From a bacterium (GTDB lineage: Bacteria; UBA9089; JASEIO01), in assembly GCA_030017475.1 (NCBI GenBank), contig JASEIO010000003.1, forward strand, positions 1 through 59,542: DNA of 59,542 nt, written 5' to 3'. The translations under genes and the position numbers were made by a program. The notes under the pieces were generated by a model. That model saw only the letters and a list, made by a program, of their open reading frames with translations, did not search any database and was not told the origin of the DNA. Positions 41,502 through 53,100 of this stretch are shown here, piece by piece. Every line of letters begins with the position of its first letter. Position 1 is the first letter of the stretch.

Positions 41502-42656
41502 TTATCTGCTTATCCTTCTTTCAACAAGTATCTTCTTTAAAGATTTAACTGCACAGTCTATCTCTTCCTTTGTATTGAAATAGCCTAAACTGAATCGAAT
41601 CGTACCCCTGGGAAAGGTGCCAATTGTTTTGTGGGCAGAAGGTGCGCAGTGCAATCCAGTTCTTGTCATTATATCAAATGCCTGATCCAAAACATACCCT
41701 GCTTCATTTGATTCTAAACCATTAATATTAAAAGAGACAATCGATGTTTGTAATTCTGGGTCTTTTGGACCATAAATCGTTATTTCATCCATATCCTTTA
41801 ATGCTTTAAGTAGAAAACTGGTTAATTCTTTCTCGCGGTTCCTAATATTTTCTATTCCTTCTTCTAATATAAACCTCACTCCAGCCCCTAATCCTGCTAA
41901 CCCTACCGTATTATGCGTTCCTGATTCGTATTTATCAGGAAGAAAATCAGGGTGTACTTCAAGTTCAGAATTACTCCCAGTTCCACCTTGAGTTAGTGGT
42001 TCTATTTCAATCCCTTCTCTAATATATAAACCACCAGTTCCTTGAGGACCAAATAATGATTTATGGCCAGTAAAGGCCAATAGGTCAATACAGAAGTCCT
42101 CTACATTAATAGGAAGTACCCCTGCAGTTTGGGCAGCATCTACCATAAATAATATATTATACCTCTTAACTATTCTACCTACCTCTTTTATAGGTAAGAT
42201 AGTTCCTATTACATTTGATGCATGAGTGATGACCACCAATCTTGTATTATCCTTTATAGCCTTCTCTATCTCTTTTACATCCAATCTTCCATCCTCAGAA
42301 CACCATACTACTGTTATCTCAATCTTACCTTTTCCTTCCAAATATCTTAATGGCCTCATTACTGAGTTGTGTTCTAAAGAACTTGTAATTACATGATCTC
42401 CTTTTTTTAATAGCCCCTTTATTCCTAAATTAAGAGCCAAGGTTCCATTTGAGGTAAATATAATCTGGTTTGGCTTTTTAACCCCAAATAATTCACCTAT
42501 TAACTCTCTTGTATTGTAAACAATACGACCTGCCTCAATAGACATCTTATGCCCAGACCTACCTGGGTTGGCACACTTCCTCATACAACTCTCCATACTT
42601 TTATATACTATCTCAGGCTTCGGCCATGATGTAGAAGCATTATCAAAGTAGATCAT
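41502..42656 (-). CDS. cysteine desulfurase family protein (class V aminotransferase fold)
   Basis: The chain has 384 residues from the ATG at 42656 (IYFDNASTSWPKP); the frame is open to a TTG at 42692. This PLP enzyme has HNSVMRPL, the cofactor-binding VDAAQTAG and the Schiff-base lysine in FTGHKSLFGPQGTGG. A candidate persulfide Cys is in RTGLHCAPSAHK. It resembles the cysteine desulfurase-like family rather than IscS proper. It would supply sulfur for Fe-S clusters or for the molybdopterin pathway, whose moaA lies 180 bp upstream on the same strand. ArsA starts 18 nt downstream. Confidence 0.9.
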   Translation of the reverse strand: MIYFDNASTSWPKPEIVYKSMESCMRKCANPGRSGHKMSIEAGRIVYNTRELIGELFGVKKPNQIIFTSNGTLALNLGIKGLLKKGDHVITSSLEHNSVMRPLRYLEGKGKIEITVVWCSEDGRLDVKEIEKAIKDNTRLVVITHASNVIGTILPIKEVGRIVKRYNILFMVDAAQTAGVLPINVEDFCIDLLAFTGHKSLFGPQGTGGLYIREGIEIEPLTQGGTGSNSELEVHPDFLPDKYESGTHNTVGLAGLGAGVRFILEEGIENIRNREKELTSFLLKALKDMDEITIYGPKDPELQTSIVSFNINGLESNEAGYVLDQAFDIMTRTGLHCAPSAHKTIGTFPRGTIRFSLGYFNTKEEIDCAVKSLKKILVERRISR

Positions 42657-42838
42657 AATCCACAACTTAGTGACTAAAAGGTATACCACCAAGACATGAA
42701 AAAGACTCCTAAGCTTCCTAATCCTTCTGAAGTTGCTCAGGAGTTTGACATTTCAAGAAGAGAACCTGCATAATGATTACAATAAGGTTATTTCTACTTT
42801 TGATCAAATTTAACCGCAAGTTTTCACACTAAAATGAA

Positions 42839-43810
42839 CTACCCCCCTATCTGAGACATACTCAGATTATGTCCAACCAATGGTAGATTGTTATACCTTA
42901 GCTGTTTATTTTTAATAGCTGTTACAAATAGATCTTTTATCCCTTCTGGTGTTGGATCATTCCGAAGTACAGGTTTTACATCCACTTCTGTATCAGACAA
43001 AAGACAAGGTCTCAATTTCCCATCTGAAGTTAGGCGCAGTCGGTTACAATTAGAACAAAAATTCACACTCACTGGACTGATAAAACCCAAAGTTCCGATA
43101 GCCCCATTTAGTTTATAATAGTGTGCTGGCCCAGAGCCAGGCACAGAATCTATAGAGAATAGCCCTTTTATCCTATTCTTAACCTCTGATATAGGAACAA
43201 ATCTGCGTTCATCCCATGTCCTGCTAATGGGCATAAATTCAATAAACCTTATATAATAGGGATTATTCATAGTGAGCTTTGCAAAATCCACTATTTCATC
43301 ATCGTTAACTCCCCTCATAATTACCACATTTATCTTTATCGGCTGCAAACCTACGTTTTGCGCCTCCTGAATTCCACCCCATACATCTTCTATCTTCCCG
43401 CCCCCAGTAATCTTCCAATATTTTTTCTTATTTAATGTATCTAAACTTATATTGACCCTTTTCAATCCTGCATGCTTTAGCTCTTTGGCATATTTTGAAA
43501 GTAAAGTACCATTTGTAGTCATACTTAAATCCGAAATATTATCTATTTCGCTCAACTTCCTTATTAAGCTTACGACATCCTTTCTGACCAAAGGCTCACC
43601 ACCAGTAATTCTAATTTTACATATCCCTATTTCAGTAGCATATTTCACTAACTGGATTATCTCTTCATAACTTAAAATTTCGGAATGGCTTACCCAATCT
43701 ACCACATCGGACGGCATACAATAGATGCACCTCAAGTTACATCTATCAGTAACAGATATCCTTAGGTAATCAATCTTACGATTGTATGAATCAATCAATC
43801 TACTTTTCAT
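42839..43810 (-). CDS. moaA: GTP 3',8-cyclase MoaA
   Basis: This 323-residue radical SAM enzyme makes the first intermediate of molybdenum cofactor from GTP. The SAM cluster motif is [10 protein letters not shown]. The second cluster is in [10 protein letters not shown] plus PCLLSD, and the chain ends in the conserved Gly-Gly (MSQIGG), which is essential for activity. Start and length are normal. It overlaps tatA by 11 nt. Coupling with Tat fits, since molybdoenzymes are often Tat-exported after cofactor insertion. Other moa genes are absent from the window. Confidence 0.95.
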   Translation of the reverse strand: MKSRLIDSYNRKIDYLRISVTDRCNLRCIYCMPSDVVDWVSHSEILSYEEIIQLVKYATEIGICKIRITGGEPLVRKDVVSLIRKLSEIDNISDLSMTTNGTLLSKYAKELKHAGLKRVNISLDTLNKKKYWKITGGGKIEDVWGGIQEAQNVGLQPIKINVVIMRGVNDDEIVDFAKLTMNNPYYIRFIEFMPISRTWDERRFVPISEVKNRIKGLFSIDSVPGSGPAHYYKLNGAIGTLGFISPVSVNFCSNCNRLRLTSDGKLRPCLLSDTEVDVKPVLRNDPTPEGIKDLFVTAIKNKQLRYNNLPLVGHNLSMSQIGG

Positions 43811-44000
43811 TCATATTTTCCTTCCTTTCTTCCTCAGGTTCTTCTATCTTTATCTCTTGTTTCAGTTCCTGTGTTGCCTTCTTGAATTCCCTTAATCCTC
43901 TTCCTAATGCCCTTCCTATATTTGGTAGATTCTTGGGACCAAACACAATCAGGGCAATAATTAAGATTACAATCAATTCAGGCATCCCAATTCCAAACAT
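43800..44000 (-). CDS. tatA: twin-arginine translocase subunit TatA/TatE
   Basis: This is a 66-residue protein with one N-terminal membrane helix ([18 protein letters not shown]), the [14 protein letters not shown] amphipathic helix with its conserved Phe-Gly hinge, and a charged tail. It is the pore-forming subunit for export of folded proteins. An AGGAGGT lies 5 nt before the ATG. A near-consensus promoter is just upstream. No tatC is in the window, so the translocase is completed elsewhere. Confidence 0.95.
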   Translation of the reverse strand: MFGIGMPELIVILIIALIVFGPKNLPNIGRALGRGLREFKKATQELKQEIKIEEPEEERKENMNEK

Positions 44001-44058
44001 ATCTACCTCCTCTCTTCAGATAACAGAAGTCAGATTGTCCTCCTTCAATCACGTTGTC

Positions 44059-44087
44059 ATTATACCATCTCGATCTCCATTTGTCAA
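44059..44087 (-). promoter_or_regulatory. near-consensus promoter for the tatA-moaA genes
   Basis: On the minus strand TTGACA occupies 44087-44082, followed by a 17-bp spacer and TATAAT at 44064-44059. Both boxes are perfect. The start lies about 50 bp before tatA. Confidence 0.85.
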
Positions 44088-44180
44088 TGATGATCTGTAT
44101 CATTTCCTTTTTTCTTTCTCTTTACCCGTAGTATAGTTCTATTTCATTGAGTGTCTCTATTGCCTCTTGCATAGAAAGTT

Positions 44181-44209
44181 TTGACAATACCATTATACCA
44201 TGATACAAT
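44181..44209 (+). promoter_or_regulatory. promoter of the surface-protein locus
   Basis: TTGACA at 44181-44186, a 17-bp spacer and TACAAT at 44204-44209. It rules out translation starts before about 44216 and so supports the ATG at 44277, which has its own GGAGGTGA. Confidence 0.8.
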
Positions 44210-44276
44210 AATCAAGAGACACTCAGACAGAATGCGTCTTGGTGTTTTCTGTTTTGAGAAGGAGGTGAATAAGGCT

Positions 44277-45665
44277 ATGTTTAGAAAGAAGGCAATTAAA
44301 GGGCTGATTTGCTTCCTGGCAATAGGAGTGTTTGCAAGCACAGGTTGGGCTATGGGCAAGAAGCCTGCCATGAACAAAGAGCAGGCAGTAGTGGATCAAC
44401 CTCAAGCAGATGTTAAAGAGAATCCAGAGGTGGCTGAGGTTGAAAGTCAAGCTGAGGCTAAGGTAACAGAGCAGAAAGGGACTCAGACCCCAGAGACTCA
44501 AGCTGTAGAACTAAAACCGATTATGGAGTATAAGCTTCCTGAAGGTGAGGAGATTGTGGATATTATCTTTGGTGAGGCAGAGATGACTGTAGAAGAAGCA
44601 AGGGCTTTAGGGATGAAGGGATTAGAGCAGAAGAAGGCAACCGAAACTGTGAAGGTGCAGTATCCGAAGGTATTAGTGACTAAGAATGCGGTTAAGTTTT
44701 TGGATGAGAGGGGGAGAATGGAAAGAGAGGTGTTGTTGAAAGAAGAAAATTATGAGAAGCCAATGGTGTCTTTGTTAACAAACAGAATAGTGGTTAAAGG
44801 TAAAAAGGGCGAGGGTGAAAATTGTAATGTTTACGCAAAATGGACAGACGAAAAAGGAAAATTAATAAAAATAGAAGAACACATCTTAGGTGAATTCGGT
44901 GGAGTTCTTATGTCTGAAAATGGAAAATATATTGCTATCGGACTTGGAGTGAAAGTGACAGAACCCGAAGTTGGTGAGTGCAAGTTGTATGATATAAATG
45001 GAAATAAATTATGGACATATGATATTGAATATCCATATCATGGTGGGATGGATATATTTAACGATGGTTCTGTTGTAATAGTGAGATCAGTTGAAGAAGG
45101 AGAAGGGATTAAAAAGGGGAAGATTGTTTTAATAGATGTAAATGGAGAGAAATTATGGGAAAACGAAATAGTTGATGGAACCCATAAAATTTTCTCTACA
45201 GCAGAAGGAAAAATAATAGTTTATACAAGAGAGTATCATTTTGCAGGTACACCTTTTGAAAAATTTACTTATATTCTATATGGATTCAATAAAAATGGCA
45301 ATTTGCTTTGGAAGCCTAAAGAATATAAAGGATTTAATAACTCATTTCATAAACTATCTGTATCTAAAAATGCAAACTACTTGACAGGACTTACCCTCTG
45401 GGATCATCTATGGGTAATGGATATAAATACTGGGGAATTTATATGGAAATATCCCTTGAAAGGATGGAAACCTGATACTTTAAAAATTTCCCCAGATGGT
45501 AAATATGTATTGTTGGGAAATGTGCTTTTGTTAGATGGAAAGAGCGGTAAGGTTTTAAAACGGATTAAGGAAGGAGGAAAATTCTTAGACAAAGACAAGC
45601 TTTGGAGAAGAAAAGGAGGTAAAATTGAGATATTCAATATCTCTGACATCTTAAAGGAAGATTAA
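44277..45665 (+). CDS. secreted PQQ/WD-like propeller protein, copy 1
   Basis: This is a 462-residue protein starting at ATG 44277, 8 nt after AGGAGGTGA. The signal peptide (KAIKGLICFLAIGVFASTG) ends near WAMGKK. Residues about 30-85 are low complexity (Glu/Gln/Ala-rich). A conserved block follows (MEYKLPEGEEIVDIIFGEA, MTVEEARALG, KATETVKVQYPKV), then a beta-propeller-like part with NGNKLWTYDI, NGEKLWENEI and ISPDGKYVLLGN repeats. The signal peptide and conserved block are almost identical to those of the gene at 46062, while the propellers differ. It would be periplasmic or surface-exposed. A broken M23 gene follows 1 nt later. Confidence 0.75.
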   Translation: MFRKKAIKGLICFLAIGVFASTGWAMGKKPAMNKEQAVVDQPQADVKENPEVAEVESQAEAKVTEQKGTQTPETQAVELKPIMEYKLPEGEEIVDIIFGEAEMTVEEARALGMKGLEQKKATETVKVQYPKVLVTKNAVKFLDERGRMEREVLLKEENYEKPMVSLLTNRIVVKGKKGEGENCNVYAKWTDEKGKLIKIEEHILGEFGGVLMSENGKYIAIGLGVKVTEPEVGECKLYDINGNKLWTYDIEYPYHGGMDIFNDGSVVIVRSVEEGEGIKKGKIVLIDVNGEKLWENEIVDGTHKIFSTAEGKIIVYTREYHFAGTPFEKFTYILYGFNKNGNLLWKPKEYKGFNNSFHKLSVSKNANYLTGLTLWDHLWVMDINTGEFIWKYPLKGWKPDTLKISPDGKYVLLGNVLLLDGKSGKVLKRIKEGGKFLDKDKLWRRKGGKIEIFNISDILKED

Positions 45666-45666
45666 A

Positions 45667-46030
45667 ATGAAGAGAGCCTTGAGAAAGCGATTAACAACTT
45701 TAATAAGCCTCTTTTTCTATATAGGCTTAACAAGCACTGCTTATGCAGTAGTCTGGCCTAATGCACCTTCTGGCAAAACTTATCCCAACTATTTGGAGAG
45801 TGATTATGGGCCAAGAAAGGTGTATCAGTACTTCCATAAAGGCTTAGATTTTCCTGATGATAAAAACATCAAAGCTGTTGAGTCAGGAAAAGTTGAAGTA
45901 ATTGCTACAAGTAACTCGAAGTATCATTACGAAATTTGTGGGGGCACAATACTTAATGCTTGACAAAAAGGATGGAGATGTGAGAGGATATGAACATGGC
46001 TCGAAAAATAGGTATTGTATCCACAATTAG
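45667..46030 (+). pseudogene. truncated M23 (LytM) peptidase
   Basis: The 98-residue frame (45667-45963) has a signal peptide (LISLFFYIGLTSTAYA) and the first half of an M23 zinc peptidase: SDYGPR, then FHKGLDF with H57 and D61 as the first two zinc ligands, and IKAVESGKVEVIA. It stops before the HxH motif. Family-like sequence goes on in another frame (MLDKKDGDVRGYEHGSK) to a stop at 46028-46030, so a frameshift is likely, and the 3' half is missing. It is probably the remnant left by duplication of the propeller + M23 pair. Confidence 0.65.
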
Positions 46031-46061
46031 AAGAAAAATTTTAAAAATTGAGGTGATAAAA

Positions 46062-47150
46062 ATGTTTAAGCAAAAAGCAATTAAAGGGTTAATTTGCCTT
46101 GTGGCAATAGGAGTGTTTGCAAGCACAGGTTGGGCTATGGGCAAGAAGCCTGCTGAGAGTGAGCAGTTGTTAGTGAGCAGTGAGCAGAAGGAGATTGAGT
46201 CAACAGGGGTTCAGCCAGAGGGTGAGAGTAAACCAGCTAAGGTTGAGGTGGCAGAGCAGAAAGGGACTCAAACCTCAGAGGCTCAAGCCATAGAGCCAAA
46301 GCCAGTTATGGAGTATAAGCTTCCTGAAGGTGAGGAGATTGTGGATGTTATCTTTGGTGAGGCAGAGATGACTGTAGAAGAAGCAATGGCTTTAGGGATA
46401 AAAGGCTTAGAGCAGAAGAAGGCAACCGAAACCGTGAAGGTGCAGTATCCAAAGGTAATAACGATCAAAGACATGAATATTAAAGGTGATGTATCTATAA
46501 AATCGATTAGATTCTTGAATGAAAAAGGAGAGATGAAGAGCGAATATCAAGTTAAAGGACAAAGAGAATGGACGGGTGTTATGGTTTCCAAGAATAAGAA
46601 GTACCTTAATGTCCATTCTATTATCAATTATGAAAAAGAAGAAGCAGAATCTATAATGTTGAATGACGAGGGAAAAGTGTTATGGAGTGTTAAGCATAAT
46701 CTCTTTGAAGTCTATCCATCACCAAATGGCAAGTATTTGGTTGGACTTCCTACTATTGAGTGGAGTGATGCCCCAATATATGTTTATAATGAAAAAGGAT
46801 TGGTTAGGGAAATAAAGAAGGATGATCTATCTTGTAGGTTAAGCTTTTCTAAAGATGGAAGTTATTTTGCTGTAACTTTAACTACAAGAATTGAAGGTGA
46901 AGATAGAGCAGATTTAATAGTATTTGATGGAGAAGGAAATGAACTTTGGAGAAAGAATGGTATAACAAGAGGAATTGCCGCAGATTATTGCCCAATAAAT
47001 ATTACAGATGATGACATAATCACGGTAATGACAGGTGGAGATGAATATAAGATATATCATTTTGATAAGAAAGGCAATTTGGTTAAAGAAGAACAAGGTA
47101 ATTTAGAATTACTTAGGCAATTCAACCCAGATTATTCAAGAGCAAGGTAA
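46062..47150 (+). CDS. secreted PQQ/WD-like propeller protein, copy 2
   Basis: This is a 362-residue protein from ATG 46062, 5 nt after GAGGTGA; an upstream in-frame ATG at 45990 lacks a ribosome site. The signal peptide (KAIKGLICLVAIGVFASTG) and the block MEYKLPEGEEIVDVIFGEA to VQYPKV are near copies of those in the gene at 44277. The Ser/Glu-rich linker contains a heptamer array (46159-46186). The C-terminal part is a shorter propeller (NEKGEMKSEYQ, DEGKVLWSV, GEGNELWRK). It directly precedes the giant M23-containing gene, repeating the order propeller then M23 seen just upstream. Confidence 0.75.
   Translation: MFKQKAIKGLICLVAIGVFASTGWAMGKKPAESEQLLVSSEQKEIESTGVQPEGESKPAKVEVAEQKGTQTSEAQAIEPKPVMEYKLPEGEEIVDVIFGEAEMTVEEAMALGIKGLEQKKATETVKVQYPKVITIKDMNIKGDVSIKSIRFLNEKGEMKSEYQVKGQREWTGVMVSKNKKYLNVHSIINYEKEEAESIMLNDEGKVLWSVKHNLFEVYPSPNGKYLVGLPTIEWSDAPIYVYNEKGLVREIKKDDLSCRLSFSKDGSYFAVTLTTRIEGEDRADLIVFDGEGNELWRKNGITRGIAADYCPINITDDDIITVMTGGDEYKIYHFDKKGNLVKEEQGNLELLRQFNPDYSRAR
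46159..46186 (+). repeat. heptamer array in propeller copy 2
   Basis: Units are GTGAGCA, GTTGTTA, GTGAGCA and GTGAGCA, in frame in the linker after the signal peptide. The equivalent place in copy 1 lacks it. Confidence 0.8.
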
Positions 47151-47196
47151 TGTAGAGATGCTTTGGCAATCTAAAAAATAGTAGGAATAAGAAAAA

Positions 47197-50100
47197 ATGC
47201 TAAGAAAGACCTTTAATCTCTTCATTTTAAGTTCGTTGTTTATTCTATCTCCAATTATAGCATCAGGTTATCAATGGCCTGTTGATTCTTTCGATAAACA
47301 ACATCCAATCAATGCTACATTAGGAGAGTACAGATCTAAGTTTCATAACGGTGTAGATATAGGTAGGTTTCATAGAGGTGTAGATATAGGAGAACCTGAA
47401 AAAACCAATGTATATCCTGTTGTTAGTGGGACAGTAGCTAAGATAGTATATAGAGGAAAGAACTCTTATGTCACAGTTGAAGATGGAAATAGAAAGATTG
47501 ATTATGTCCATATAAATCCAAATCCATCAATACGAGTAAATCAGTCTGTAACAGCGGGTGAGACTGTTCTTGGTACAATAAATGATCTAAACCACCTCCA
47601 CTTTCAAGAAGATGAGGGGGCAGTAAACCCTCTTCGCCCTGGAGGACTTACTCCATTCACTGATAAGGGTGAACCAAAAGTTAAGAAAGTGGAAGTAGTG
47701 AAGGATAGTACTCCTGATGCTCCTGATGCTGGGAAACCATTTCCAACAGATAGTAATGGTATTCCTATTGTATCTGGTAATGTTGATATTAAAGTATGGG
47801 CCTATGATCCAAGGGTTAATGCAGATGGGACTCCTGGTGAAAGGGGTGGTATGGGGATATATAGAATTGGATATGAGGTCAGAAAAGAATCTGATGGTAC
47901 TCTTGTTGAAGGACCAACATATAGGATTCAATTCGATACCATCTCCTCTGATTATAAGGTGAAGTATGTTTATGATCCAAAATCAAGTTATATACCTGTT
48001 AATTTTATCTACTTGGCAACAAATTACCCTAATTCTAATGGCTACTGGAATACAGAAAGACTTGAAGACGGAAGGTATAAGGTTAAGAGTTTAGTGGAAG
48101 ATATTAAAGGCAGGAGTGCTGAGAAAGGGATCACAGTGATCATCGACCTCACCCCACCCAAGGTAAAGGAGAGCACCACTGGAAATAATGCTCAGGATGT
48201 TCCTTTAGATAGTACCATTGAGATTACCTTAGAAGACCCAAAGAAGAACGACTATTCCTCAGGGATTGATCCTAAGTCCCTAAAGCCAGAGGAATGTAAG
48301 ATTGATCCCAAAATCGATGGTACCTGGAAGATCAAGGGAGAAGGATTTATCTTTATTCCTAATGAACGCCTAAAAGAAGAGACCACCTACAAAGTCACCA
48401 TCCCCAAGGAGGCAGCTAAGGATAAGGCTGGTAATGAATTAGAGAGCCACATTTTCACATTCAAGAGTGGCTGGTTTGGGGCAAAGGCGTTAACGACATC
48501 TTATCAGAAAGTGTATCCTAGAGAAACTGTAACTCATGTTATTGCTATCAGCAACCATTTAGGAAAGAATGAGGATTTTGAGCTTGTTGTAAAAAATCCA
48601 TCAGGCATGGGGTGGTCCTGGGGCTTTGGTAGTCCTGGTGGAGGAGAACGGATAGAGGTTAATGCCCCATATGATCCATCGAATGATAAGTACAAAGATG
48701 ATGATGCTACAGTATGTTTTATGGCCAAGGCCCCTCGTGTACCATGTACGAGTGTCTTCACGGCTCAGATCTTTATTCAGATAAAGGATAAACCAGAGAC
48801 AGAAAGAGAAGTAGTATACCTTGGAGACATAACCCAGGGTGAACGCATTAATGACCATCCGGATGACAACTACGAGATCTCTGATCCACAGTATCCAACC
48901 AATATGTACATCTCCAGTAAGGCCGATGTTGCTATGTTGTTAAGGGGATACTCAGATGGCATGGGCCATCTACTCGGAAGATGGAAGATACCAGTTTCTC
49001 TCATCTTAGATGATCTTACCCCTATCTTTAGAGAGAAAAGAACCCTTTCAGATTACCCCGTACTGATCATACCTACCCTGGGCCTATCAGGCATCTCAAA
49101 CTCACCTACCACCAAGGCAAAACTTGAAGAATACGTCAAGAATGGAGGAACGATAATCTGTTTCACCCAGCAGCATGGGTATGACTTCGAGGCCCTGCCC
49201 AGGGGAGATGAACTCAAAGGGTATGGCTGGAGTGAAGATCAGTCATGCTGGCGTGGTTCGGTATCCATCTCTACCCCTCATCCAGTCTTTGCTGGTCAGG
49301 ATACCCAAATCCTTGACATAGTCACTGATGGCTACTTTGACAGATGGCCAGATGATTCGACTATTCTCTTGAGACGAACAAAGAATGATATGCCGGCTAT
49401 GCTGATGTATCCTTATGGAAAGGGAATAGTTATAGTTTCTGGCTTCTATGAGGACTGGGCCTATGGAAATTCCCAATCAACCAAGGATGGAAGAAATCTG
49501 GTAAGAGATCTTGTTACCTTTGCCAAAGATCCAGATAAGCATATCCCAGAGTATAGGGGTGAAGAAAAGATCAATGAGCAATTAACAATTAGAAATGATC
49601 AATTGACAATTGCAGAAAGAATAAAGGTTAGGGTGTATGATCCGGACAAAAACGAGCTTGTATCTTACAACCAAGAACTTACAACCCCATTAGAGGCCGG
49701 AGAGTCAATCACCATTCCATTTGACTATACTGCCCCTCAAAGCCTTGGTATCTATGAGGTAACCTATATCCTTCTTGATAGAGACGATGAGGAGATTCAG
49801 GAGGAAGAGGTAGGACTGAGGTTTGGGGTAAGTCTTGGCCTTGTGGGAGTGGCCAAGAAGGACCTTTCAATTAACATTACTTCAGATGGAGATGAAGTCA
49901 GAGTCAAAGGGACACCAGCCACCTTTACTATCACTGTGAGGAATAATAGTGATGAAATAAGGAAGGTTACCCTCAACTGGCATAGTCATGCAGGAGGGGG
50001 TTCGATTGGAACATATACTGTTTTACCTAAATCGAGCATCTCTATTCCTTACACCACGGACCGTATCTACTTTTACTGGCAGGGTCCAAGGTGGGAGTTC

Positions 50101-53100
50101 TACATATATTGTCCTGAGGCCGGCACTAGGTGGATTGGTTTAGCGGGAATATGTGTAGAACCTTTGGTTTATGTCTCTCTTTTAACTGATAAATATGAGT
50201 ATCAAAGGGGAGAGGATTTGGAATTGGATGTTTTGGTTAAAAATCTAATGTCAAATCCACAAAACGTCAATCTGAAGATCAATATAGTTGATCTGAATTG
50301 GGAAGATTGGAAGGAGGAGAGAACCCTTGAAGTGGATCTTGGCTCAGAAGAATCTGTAAGAGAGAAGCTTATATTCCAGGTTCCAGAATACCTCTATGGG
50401 GGGATATATAAGGTTAAGGCAGAGGCCTATGTAGATCAAGTACTTCTATATGAGGCTATGACCACCTTCAAGGTTACACCCTTATTGCTAAGCCTTGAGT
50501 CGAAAATCAAAGAAGCTTATGCTTGGGGTAATGATGCAAACCTCGATTTTATTATTAAGAATGATGGAGATATAGACAGGGAGGTTACCCTGAGTGGTTT
50601 CTTCTCTTGTTATTATCAACCATTTGAGAAAACTCTATTTATCCCGGCCGGTGGCGAGGTATCTTACACCCATATTATAGAAACAGTTTGGTGTGGATCA
50701 ACACTCACTGCCTCTCTTTATACTGAGAAGGGAGTAAAGATTGAACAAATAGATAAGTGGTTTGATGTTTATAAAGTGGTTCCAAGGAGTACTCTCTCCA
50801 CAAACAAAAAGAGGTATCTTCGTGGAGAGGAGGTAAAGATTACCTTGGACATTCAAGATAGTCATAAGATTGACTATCCGGCCCGGGTGAAGGTTGTTAT
50901 GGGTAATGGGTTATGGGTTATAGGTGATGAGGAAGTAGAGATCATCGATGGGAAGGCAACCAAGGAATTTACATACATCATTCCAAAGGATGCTGAGAGG
51001 GGATACTATAATATAAAGGCTTATGTCTACTATCAGGAGGAAATGATAGGTTATGGTACTACTTCCTTTTATGTTCTAAAGCCTAAACTTGCGGTTAAGC
51101 CGAGTCTACCAGATGTCTTCACAGTTAAGGGTTCACAGTTGACGGTTGCCAGTGGAGAAAGGGTAAATCCTGTGGATTTTGAAATAGAGAATGTAGGTCC
51201 TATTGATGTGATAGATGGGAAATTAGAAGTAAGTTTAGAGTGTAGAGTTGAGAGTTTAGAGGAAGGAGAAGATGGGGCAGGGAGCAGGGGGCAGGAGGAA
51301 GAGGGAGAAGAGGTGTGGAGGGATGAGAGGGAGTTTGGGAAACTGAAGGCAGGATATGGAGAGGAGCAAGGAGAGAAGACTACCCTTGAGTTTGATATTC
51401 CTATTGAAGAGGTCAGGTTTGGGACTTATGTGCTTAAATATGTCTTGAAATATGAGACTGAAGAGATAAAGGGGGAAGAAGAGATAGTTTCAAAGGTTAC
51501 CATCAAGGAGTTTAAGCTTGACAAAACCTCATACAAGGTTAGAGATGAAATGAAAATAGAGCTTGAGGTGATTAACGCCGGAGGATTCGAAGAGAGATTT
51601 AAGGTAGGGCTAACATCCGCAAGTCTTAAGCCAATAGCCCTTGAGGACCAGGAACTTATCTTACTGCCAGGTGAGAGCAAGATACTGAATTATGCGACCA
51701 CCATAATAGAGGATATAGAACCTGGGGTGCATGAAGTAGAAGTAGTTATAAGTCATCAGGGGAGTGGAAGTCTTGGAGATGGCTCATCCAATCAAGGGAG
51801 TGGAAGTTTGGGAGAAGATGAGATAATAAAGAAGTTTAGTTTTGTGGTATCGGCTTCACGATTAGAGGCCTATCTGGATAAGAAGTATTACTCTTGTGGA
51901 AAGGGTGGGAGTATTAAGATTACCAACGCAGGTGGGGTGGATACGAACTACTCCTACAATCTCAGGTTGGTAGATTGGAATGGACTTGTTTTCTTTGAGG
52001 AAGCTGGAAGTGGTAGCATAAAAGCAGGTGATGGGTTATTGGTGATGGATGGTGGGAAAATAGGGTTTATGATACCGGAGCAGTTGGTGAGTGGTGGGTA
52101 CAATCTTATGTTGGAGCTTAAGGATGAAAAGAAGAATGAAGGGATAAAGAGATTGTTTTACATCAATGTAAATGGTTTACAGGCCAGGGTTACTCCAAAG
52201 ACAGAGGAGAAGATCTACTTCTATGGGGACCAGGTCAATGCCTCTACGCTGATTGAGAAATTGGGCCTTCCCATAAATGGGGCAAGCCTCAAGATAAGGG
52301 CCTATGCCTCTGGGGGTGAGTGGACCCACTATCCAGACATCAGGGATGTCAATGCCATTGTGGCAGATGGGGACTATGTCTTGTTTGGAACAGCTGGTTA
52401 TGGGGTAAGAAGATATAACAAGAAGAATGATACATGGGATCTCTTTGATACTTCAAACTCAGGGCTCTTGGATGATAATGTTCTCTTAATTGGGGTCGAT
52501 ACCCACTATCTCTGGTTTGTCACATCAAGAGGGGTCTCAAGGTGTGATAAGACTATGAATAATTGGGAGAACTTCACCAAGGAAGAGATAGGACTAAGCT
52601 TCTTCGACTCTATCCAAAGCATAGCCATAGATAATGACTACGTATGGTTTGGTGGTGACTATCCTGGACTGATCAGATATAGTAAGGGTAATGGAGAATG
52701 GATGCACTGGAGCCTGGATGAGATTGGAGATAAGATAGGGATAGAGGGCCTGATTATAAATAGCATGGTCGTTGATGATGGAATCCTCTATATGGGTACT
52801 AGTGAATGGTGTGGCTCTCAGGACTATCTTATCAAGTTAGAGACAGAAACCGAGACCTTGAGTGTTATAAAAGAGATGAGTGTCCTTGCCCTCTCTCAGG
52901 ACTCTGACTGCCTCTGGATTGGATGGAATAATATCTTAACCGGATACAATAAGCAGACCGGTGAATTCAAGGACTATGAGATCCCCTATTCCCCAGAATA
53001 TTATTGGGATGGAGTAAGTGATGGGACAATCTCTGTAGCCTCTCTTTGTGTGGATGAATATAAGGTCTACTTAGGCTCAGATAAGGGAGGGGTCTATATC

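Noticed and set aside
42696-42773. 25-codon plus-strand ORF (MKKTPKLPNPSEVAQEF...) in the gap between the desulfurase and moaA genes
   Set aside because: It looks protein-like but has no ribosome site and is antisense to the expected transcript; too little support.
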